A stretch of DNA of 64,000 nucleotides, taken from positions 42,830,654-42,894,653 of the forward strand of contig NC_084886.1 in NCBI RefSeq assembly GCF_958979055.1, read 5' to 3'. Below are positions 56,547 through 64,000 of the stretch, piece by piece; within the stretch, counting starts at the first letter, position 1, and every line of letters starts with the position of its first letter. A program made the translations under genes and the position numbers. This DNA is from Alnus glutinosa (lineage: Eukaryota > Streptophyta > Magnoliopsida > Fagales > Betulaceae). The notes under the pieces were generated by a model. It searched no databases. It saw only the letters and a list, made by a program, of their open reading frames with translations, and was not told the origin of the DNA.

Positions 56547-59403
56547 AGAGCAAGTGTATACCCGGTATGTTTTGACAACAACCTACATTGACCCCATACG
56601 AGTTTCATGTTGTCAAAATACATTGAGCGTACACCGAGTTAACGTACGAATAACATATCTTTTATATATATATATATATATAGATATATATATATATTGT
56701 ACTGGATCTGGATGGAATATTGTTTTCAGTCAAAGAATTGGGTGCGTGGTGGTGCATATATGTCTGCAACACAGATTGCCATGTCCAACAAAATCAGCTT
56801 CGAGTTGATTGAGCATATAGCCATATATATATATAACCTGACAGTTCTTACAATATTTGGACATGTGTTCGCATATGCATTATTTTCAACTATTCGACTG
56901 TCATATCATGTACGTACGTACGTTCTACCCAAACGTTGTCAAATTAAATTACGGTGATCAAATTTCATAAAAAGTCAGTAATTTATCCCGACGGTACCGG
57001 TATCTTGTCTGTCAATTTAAGGTGCCCTTCAAATCCTAGTAACCAATTTTAATTATACATTAACTATCTATCTATCAGGTATTCATCAAAAATTTAAATA
57101 ATTTTTAAAATTATCATTTAATTAATCACTCGTTCCGGTGATTATTTTAAAAACTATCTCATAAGTCTTTGTCGATCGATAAGATACATATTTACACTTT
57201 CTTTTGATAATTGATATATTATTGTTTCCACTGCATGCGCTGATCAATATTTAAATGATTTCCAGCAGCACTAAGTATCCAAAGTCGTGGTTGTCTCCAT
57301 CTTCAACCGGCAAATGAAGAGCATAAGTCCTGCTTAAAATCTGGCCTTAAATCTTTGGATTGATACCTTAACATGTGATTGTAGGGTGTTAATTTTTTTT
57401 TTTTAATGATGGACGTAACTCCGATTAAATGCTGACACGTATTAAAAAGTTACAAAAGAATTACCGATCTAGCATTAGTTCCTTGAGTATTAATAGTAAT
57501 TTTAAAGGTCAAATCACTTTTAAGGGGATAAAAATCTTAGGTATGGCATTAGGACTCTTAGTTACTCTCCTATTGTTTACCATATATTAATTATATATAG
57601 CCTCCATTGAAATAAAAAGGATCACCATTAGGCAAAAAATTTGGCCTACCTGCTTATATCCATATGTCCAACTCGTGCTTTTGGCCTCACATGAATCCGA
57701 ATCTTCATGTCCTTTTTCTGTTCTACTATATAGGGTTTTTTTTATATATTTTCTTCCCATTTGTGAATTTTCTTTAATATATTGGATATATATGCCAATT
57801 ATTAAGAAAAAAAAAACAAAAAACAAAAAACAAAGAAGCTAGAAGTTAATCAGATGGTCCCTTTTTGTCATCTGTAAGAACTTGGACAATGGATCCACTA
57901 GCTGATCATCCCACCGAATTCCAGAACTTGTTGCCCAAAATTAATTAAGTACACAATATAATAAAATAAAATAAAATAATGCAGACGCTTAAGGACAAAT
58001 GGTCTGGTATTAACCTTACCTAAACCAACTAACTTGACAAATAATATAAAGTATAGTTGTCAATATATAATCTCTTTGGATCTTTGGATCCCCTTGTTTG
58101 TCTCCTTTTCCTCTCACATATACAAATAATTAAACATGCATACTCCTTTCTTAATATATAGTTATATACCACCCTCACCTTGTTTTCTGCCATGCAAATT
58201 TTGCGGTTTCCAATGCTTTTGCTCAGTATTTTCTATACTGATTGGATCATTGGAGCCTGCACCTGACTCCCCTCCAACTGTTGGACCTAGCTTGTAGTTT
58301 CAAAGCCGAAGACCCTAATATTTAATGGCCCAATTTGCATACCAAAATGAAATGGTTCTACTAGTTTAACACGTTTCACTTAATTAGTTGAGCACAATTA
58401 ATTTCTTTAAAAGAAATGTTGTGTTTACTCTTAACCCATCATTTTATTGTCACGTTAGAGATTAAGCACTTAGTCGTACGTAAGATTTCTCATTTATTAA
58501 ATATTATATATATATCCGGATCATATATTTCTTCACCTTTGAAGCCTAGCTAGTGAGCCCCAAATAGTCGAATAGTTTGATTCATGGAAGTCATTAAATA
58601 CTTAAAATAGGATGAAACATGTGTTTTCCTATCCCATCCATCCCACTCTTTCACTACCTAGCTAATTAAGGTTAAAATCATCAAACAAATAATTATGCTA
58701 CTACAATTCATTTGTTAAGGGCGAGCTAGCTATTTTATGGTCAAAATTAATGTACGTTATATATTATGTATAAATGATACAACGTGATAAATATATTATT
58801 ACGTGCATGATTCAATATGCATTAATTACACGAAAATGGAGAGGATCCTTGTCCCTTCCAATATACCTTCTCATCACACAATCACATCCCATGCCTAGCC
58901 TATCAAGACGCAACTATATATGCACTAAGCTACCACTTACAAAAGTACCTCGTGATTATGTGTGCAAAAACAACCCAACATGCATGCATGTTGCCACCAA
59001 AATGTTACAGGACCACAACAAAAACGAGGACAATGAACAAACTTTGCTTTGTCACCACTTTACGTCTTTATCATCGTCCTTTTCTTTCTTTTGTCTGCTG
59101 AGCCACCTTTATTTTTTCCATTGAAAATCAGCCAAGGAACACCCAACAAGAAAAAAGAAAAGATTAACACATTAATTTTTACATAACAAACACAAAAACA
59201 TATAAAATATAACGTGCATCGAGACATTAACAATATCCCACGCCTCCTTGCTTTTGTGATTATCAAATACATTTTCCCTTTTGTCTTCATTAGATCGATG
59301 AAACAACCCCTTTCACCAAAGACAAAGTAAATCCCATAAAAGAAGCAAAAACAACCGCCAACATAATCTTTCGATTAAAAAAAAAGAGATAAATTAATGC
59401 GTA

Positions 59404-60102
59404 TTACACCTGCAACTGCCGTGAAATATACCGCTGCCGGCGGTTCTTGGGCTCCCGGCAGTGATCATTGGCGGCCGATGACGATGGGGACGCCGACAAA
59501 ATGCAGATGACAAGGTCGGAGAAAGCGCGAATGATATACTTGTGGGTGTGTTTGGGATTTAAGGTTAGATAACATAAGAGAAGCTCATTCAGATACTCCC
59601 ATTCACTTGTCACGTCCATTGGATTTCTTGCTTCAACCATTTCTTGCATTGAGCGCCGGAAATCAATGTAAGGATCCAGTGAGTACTTGGGCACTTTGAC
59701 GCTTCCGGTGATGACTAATGTGTTGTCAGGATCTTCTTGCTTAGTGTCCGGGGACTCGAAAATGGAGTTGGAGCGGCCGGGGGAGGAGAAGAATAAGCGT
59801 TGGGAGGCGAAGATGGTTGCAAAGTCCAGCGGCGAGTCTGTGTCGTCGGAGTCATCGGAGGAGGCTGAGAAGAAGTCGACGGTGGAGAGAGTGAGGGATC
59901 TGGAGGCCGTGGGCGTGGAGTCTGATGAGGTGAGGTCGTAGAGGGAGTTGAAGTTTTTGATGATGGTTGAAGTGGTGGGGGAGGTGGGTGATGGACGGTT
60001 GTGATCATCTTGGTTTGGGGGTGGAGGAGGGGATTGGATGAGGGGTAGGCATTTGAGTTTGGAGAAGCAGAGGTGAAAGTTCTTCCAAAAGAGGTTTGAC
60101 AT
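59404..60102 (-). CDS. OVATE family protein (OFP11/12-like)
   Basis: Intronless, 232 residues. The start is ATG 60102 ('MSNLFWKNFHLCFSKLKCLP', the typical OFP N-terminus); the upstream in-frame part only translates (CT)n and (AT)n repeats. The OVATE domain covers about 133-203: 'VKVPKYSLDPYIDFRRSMQE', 'EWEYLNELLLCYLTLNPKHT', 'HKYIIRAFSDLVI'. The middle is Ser/Pro/Asp-rich. OFPs are nuclear repressors acting with KNOX/BELL homeodomain proteins and in organ shape. By position beside SecE1 the Arabidopsis match is At4g14860 (OFP11), from memory. The promoter has a compound microsatellite just before the start. Confidence 0.92.
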   Translation of the reverse strand: MSNLFWKNFHLCFSKLKCLPLIQSPPPPPNQDDHNRPSPTSPTTSTIIKNFNSLYDLTSSDSTPTASRSLTLSTVDFFSASSDDSDDTDSPLDFATIFASQRLFFSSPGRSNSIFESPDTKQEDPDNTLVITGSVKVPKYSLDPYIDFRRSMQEMVEARNPMDVTSEWEYLNELLLCYLTLNPKHTHKYIIRAFSDLVICILSASPSSSAANDHCREPKNRRQRYISRQLQV

Positions 60103-60111
60103 TTTCGTCTT

Positions 60112-60114
<3 letters not shown>

Positions 60115-60147
<33 letters not shown>

Positions 60148-60153
60148 GAAGAT

Positions 60154-60181
<28 letters not shown>
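60115..60181 (-). promoter_or_regulatory. (CT)n 5'UTR repeat and (AT)n tract upstream of OFP
   Basis: On the gene strand, an (AT)n tract (60153-60181) is followed by (CT)n (60115-60144) ending 12 nt before the ATG. The (AT)n lies about 50-80 nt upstream of the start codon, where a TATA box could be. The (CT)n is most likely transcribed 5'UTR. Length variation may affect expression; inferred only. Confidence 0.5.
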
Positions 60182-60184
<3 letters not shown>

Positions 60185-61243
60185 GATTGAGAAAAGAGCA
60201 AGGCATGAATAGCTAATCATTTTGTTCACTTGTTGTGGGTGTATAGAGAGAAAATGACATAATGTGTCAAGTACAAATTATGCTCACAAACAGTGAACTT
60301 AGACACTGAAAACCAAGAAAACAAAAAATAAACTGTGTACTTCTCAGTAACAGGAGGATGTCTTGCACCAGCAACCATGGGTCATGGGGTGGTCTCATCA
60401 CTCAATGAGATTTATTGTAGAAATTTATTTTTCGTTAGACATTTGGAAACATACAACTATACAAGGCAGATAAATTGGTTGAAACTGAAAAAATTTGTTA
60501 TGATAAAAAAATAATTAAAGGAGATAAAGGAAATGGAGACAAATTATTTACGAGTGGTTTGGTATTAGATACTTATGTCCATTATTAAGAAATAATTTAA
60601 TAGAATTATATTTTTGCTCTCATTTCTTAAAATATAGGAGACGGTATGCAATCAGCATAATTTGATTAGAATCATATACTCTAGCATCCTTTTCAAACTC
60701 AATATGAAAGTTTGTGCAATTAAGGTTGAGTTTGAAAAGAAAAGGGATCGGTTTTTTTTTTTTTTTTTTAAAAGGAGATTTGGTGCAATAAGTATAAAAA
60801 ACTGATTATAAGATCTACCACTGAAACCATTGGATGAAGTTGATAAGATCCTATGTAGTGAAAACTAAATGTGAACTCACATGAGCAATAATCATGTGCA
60901 CCATTAAGAAAAACTCAGAGCTTGAGCTAGCTAGGGAGGAGATAGAGGTAGTCAACATCGATGGCCGGAGATAATTGTCGAAAAATAACTGGAGATGGTG
61001 GAGGCCGAAGATGATGATCAGAAAATTGTCAGAGTTTTTGGCGGCCAAAGATGATAGTGGCCAGCAGTGGTGGCCGGAGATGGGCTTTTAACAATTACAA
61101 CATGTCGAAAATGGGTTACCAGGGGCCAAAGAATATGGTCAAATTAGACCAATAAATGAGCCAACATTCGGACAAAAATGGGCCAATAAACACAGCCGAA
61201 AGATAGGCTACTTGGGCCACCTTCTCTTTTCTTTTCTTTTCTT

Positions 61244-61280
<37 letters not shown>

Positions 61281-61630
61281 TTTATTTTTATGAGCAATTT
61301 GATATGTCGTTTGAACCACCTAAACGACATGGACAGAATTGGATTTAGGTTACCAGCGTGTGGCATATATTGTTGGCATAAACTTTTGGTGGCGCATATG
61401 GGCACGTGAGACCTCTGATGGGGGTGATTTTTATGGCATTATGTAGATCGGTCAATAAGCTTTCAATTTATGTGGTCAGAAGCTTAATATAATTCTCGGG
61501 AGACAAGGATTCGACGCAAAAGGTTATTAAATAGAGCCGAGTTATCCCAAGAGGGAGGTGCCGACAAACAAAATGAAAAAAACAAGAATCCACATGGCCA
61601 TTAGGGATAGAAGATTGACGTGAGCCGATA

Positions 61631-61980
61631 GCTCTGATACTATGAATAAATTCTTAATTTATAAAAAATAAATAAATAAATAAAAAAAGAGAAAGAAAAT
61701 AGAGATAGCATTTACGGGTATGTGCTAGACACCTATGTCCAACTACTAGCTAGGGAATAGCCCAATAGGGCTATACTAACACTTTTGCTCTTATTACTTG
61801 ATTGATTTACATTACAAATGACTCGTATTTATAGAAAAATTAAGGTAAGGTGAAGATAATACAAATATGATAAGTGGATATATTATCAAATTAGGTTTAA
61901 TTGAAATCAAATCTTACTAAACGATAAGAGACGATATATAATTAGAATGATCGATTTGATTACAATCATATATTCTCACA
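61631..61980 (-). mobile_element. LTR retrotransposon fossil: single LTR with primer-binding site (Copia-like)
   Basis: On the minus strand the segment starts with TGTGAGAATAT (61980), contains a TATA-like 'ctataaata' box, and is followed by 'tagtatcagagc' (61631-61642), close to the initiator-Met tRNA primer-binding site of plant LTR elements. Only this end is recognised, with no coding domain or second LTR, so it is a remnant. Family assignment rests on style and is uncertain. Confidence 0.6.
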
Positions 61981-62844
61981 CAAGCCACTCTTCAACAATT
62001 TCAAGTCATCCTTTAAAATTTGCACCACATCTTCTTGTCTTACATACCTTTTCTTTAGTATTACTCTACATTTTTTGTTGGATCACCTATTATGAATTTC
62101 CCTACCATTTCTTTTCTCTTATCTCCTTTTGCCAATTAATGAGTAATGCTACGTACTATTATTTATCTTTTTTTTATTATTCAAATTTAATGGTGATTTT
62201 AAAAATTATATTAATTTTAAGGGAATAAAAAGATAATAAAATAGTAATATATATGAAGGTAGCATTACTCTTTGCCAATATGAGTCCATTGAAGAAACAA
62301 AAGTGAAAGAAAAAAGAAAAAAAAAAGAGGTTAATTACGGCATTTCAAGTTCAAAAGGAACCGCCGGACGGGAGATGCAATTGTTCAAATTGAGCTCCAT
62401 TGCGAGCTTCGTACATGGTAAAAACTCTATAATTAGACTGGATAAACATATATTTTTCTTCTAATTAACCTTCATATAAGCTTGGTCCAAAATTTACCAC
62501 TTTGATAAAATACAAATTAAGTCGCATCCCCCGGCCCATCCACGATGGAATGGCTTATTTTGTTGTACGTTCTAAGTTGAATTTAGAAAAAAATTTGTAT
62601 TATGCAACAAGTTGATAAATCATCAATTACCTTAAAGCTTAAATTAATTAAAAAATATAATCTAATTATTTTAATTAATATTTTTATAAAAAATAACTAA
62701 GAAAATTATAGCAAATCAGGTCAATGAAACATATAAGCGACACTGTAAGCTGCAAGTATGTATCAGCAAAAACTAATTAGTCATCCTTAATATGAGTTTA
62801 TTTATTAACTTTATTTTTAATTAGCCGTCCCTGATACATATGCA

Positions 62845-63043
62845 CAGGGGCGGAGCTACCCCTGGCCCAGGCGGGGCCCCCCCAAGGCCAGGGGTCTCCC
62901 CCCAAAAATAAAAAAAAAATTCCTTAAAAATAAAAAAATTAATTAATTTTACCCCTAAATTTTGTTATTTTTATAGTTTTGACCCCTCTAAATTTTTTTT
63001 TTTTAATTTGACCCCCCAAATCTTGAATCCTAGCTCCGCCCAG
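62845..63043. mobile_element. hAT-type MITE with perfect 8-bp TSD
   Basis: 199 bp with ends CAGGGGCGGAGCTA and, as reverse complement of the right end, CTGGGCGGAGCTA. Flanked on both sides by CATATGCA (62837-62844 and 63044-63051). The interior is G/C-runs then A/T-rich with 'gacccc' blocks. The 8-bp duplication and CAGGGGCGG end are typical of hAT elements. Confidence 0.85.
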
Positions 63044-64000
63044 CATATGCATATATTCTTATAACGACAACTCTAGTATCACCACTAAAAGTGTGGTCGC
63101 TAATGACCAATCTATATATATATATATGAGAGGCACACGTGCATATAGATTATAGGGTAAGGGTGAGGTGCGTGAGCCGTCAGATGTGCCTAATCTCTAT
63201 CTCGGGTAAGGGTCTACGTACTACCAAGAAAGATTATTCTTAGAAAAATGAATGAACTCCAACAACTATTTTTTTTTTCTTAGTCGATCATTAAATCTGT
63301 TTTCTACGTAAGATTTCACATATTTAATAATTGATTTTAAAATAAATAATTCGAATTCTACGAAATTTGTAAACGGATTATGTCTTATATGCCGATCGCC
63401 TCGCCACCCATCTCATCACTGACTCGCAAGTTCATAGGCCCAACTGCAGACAACTAAAACTTCGCACATGTTGTACTGTTATAAAGATATTTAAGAAAAG
63501 ACCAACATCATGTCTTCACAGTGTCTGTATATTCGTGTCACTGCATGTCAGGCTATGCAGCTTTCATTGGGAACCCCAACTGCTTGCTTTTGGCACTGTG
63601 ATTGTCCTTCAGCAGATCGAAGTGCGCGCGCGCATGGCTCACGGGAATGTACGTATACATACGTACCTTCTCTTCCAATTAAAAGAAGCTAGCTCGTGAT
63701 TTCCTTCATGCATGCTTGGCTCTGTGATCTTCCAATAATCATGCAAGCTAAGTCATGTAACCGCGGTGGAATCACTTCAGGTCCGGACCCACCCATGTTC
63801 TTCTTCTTACGTACCACCTATACTTGGACCTCATTGTTTTGTCTCTCTTGGACGCTGTCTGCCTGTGAATGTGGTCTATATGTTTTTTGTCACTATGGAA
63901 ATAAAACTGAAACCCCCACAGGCTTGGATCGAACCATGCATGCACACCCAATAGATCGATCTTTAGAGGATGAAATATAATGGATAGTATTCAGAAAAAC

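Larger units (their letters stand above)
53892..59403. other. 5.5-kb intergenic region, SecE1 to OFP
   Basis: No convincing gene. Contains the SecE1 5' flank, a MITE at 54478-54943, a (CT)n(AT)n microsatellite (55766-55817), a hAT-type element at 55857-56546, and a long AT-rich 3' flank of the OVATE gene. Short open frames here (for example 56554-56957, 58774-59124) have no protein-like content. Confidence 0.6.
60203..64000. other. Intergenic to window end
   Basis: No gene recognised in about 3.8 kb. Contains purine-rich low-complexity DNA (60900-61080), (AT)n at 61247-61277, an LTR fossil (61631-61980), a hAT MITE (62845-63043) and AT-rich sequence. The open frames at 63510-63980 share no known motif. 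Confidence 0.6.

Noticed and set aside
63510-63980. Overlapping open frames of 60-94 codons at the window end
   Set aside because: No conserved motif or splice structure; the cysteine-rich appearance is not supported by any family I recognise.

Overview
The window is nuclear DNA of a eudicot plant. The genes have GT-AG introns, intergenic DNA is AT-rich and full of MITEs, LINE remnants and (AG)n/(AT)n microsatellites, and the proteins (FRIGIDA-like 4, ferredoxin C1, plastid SecE, OVATE family) are plant-specific or plastid-targeted. The repeat style suggests a woody rosid (possibly Fagales), but this is a weak inference.

Layout. 695-9018 (+): 3' part of an XS-domain protein gene with a 7.7-kb intron holding a truncated LINE. 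11594-15165 (+): intact FRIGIDA-like 4 (FRL4). 17412-18363: a non-autonomous retroposon with perfect target-site duplications. 18452-18800 (-): F-box C-terminal remnant. 18855-19886 (+): ribosomal L18p/L5e family protein. 20440-28840 is an island of copied and broken gene pieces: an inverted ferredoxin C1 fragment fused to a direct, 5'-truncated FRL4 copy, then a serine palmitoyltransferase LCB2 pseudogene and a prolyl-oligopeptidase N-terminal scrap. 28881-29333 (+): intact ferredoxin C1 (FdC1). 32929-37568 (+): cytosolic O-acetylserine(thiol)lyase gene in which the exon carrying the PLP lysine is missing. 38900-46704 (-): 12-exon SART-1/DOT2 splicing-factor gene. 52056-52502 (+): prefoldin subunit 2 with a long 5'UTR intron holding a SINE. 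53394-53891 (-): plastid SecE1. 59404-60102 (-): OVATE family protein. The rest, to 64000, is repeat-rich intergenic DNA with two hAT-type MITEs and an LTR fossil.

The gene order is informative. From memory, Arabidopsis carries these genes split over two paralogous segments: At3g22430 (XS), At3g22440 (FRL4a), At3g22450 (L18p), At3g22460 (OASA2), At3g22480 (PFD2) on chromosome 3, and At4g14860 (OFP11), At4g14870 (SECE1), At4g14880 (OASA1), At4g14890 (FdC1), At4g14900 (FRL4b) on chromosome 4. This window interleaves both sets, as expected of an ancestral block before duplication and loss. The genes do not form a pathway or operon.

I see no convincing new molecular system. The most interesting parts are the complex duplication with a 5-bp microhomology junction at 21439-21443, the exon loss in the cysteine synthase gene, and the 56-bp tandem repeat with GATA palindromes just upstream of FdC1.
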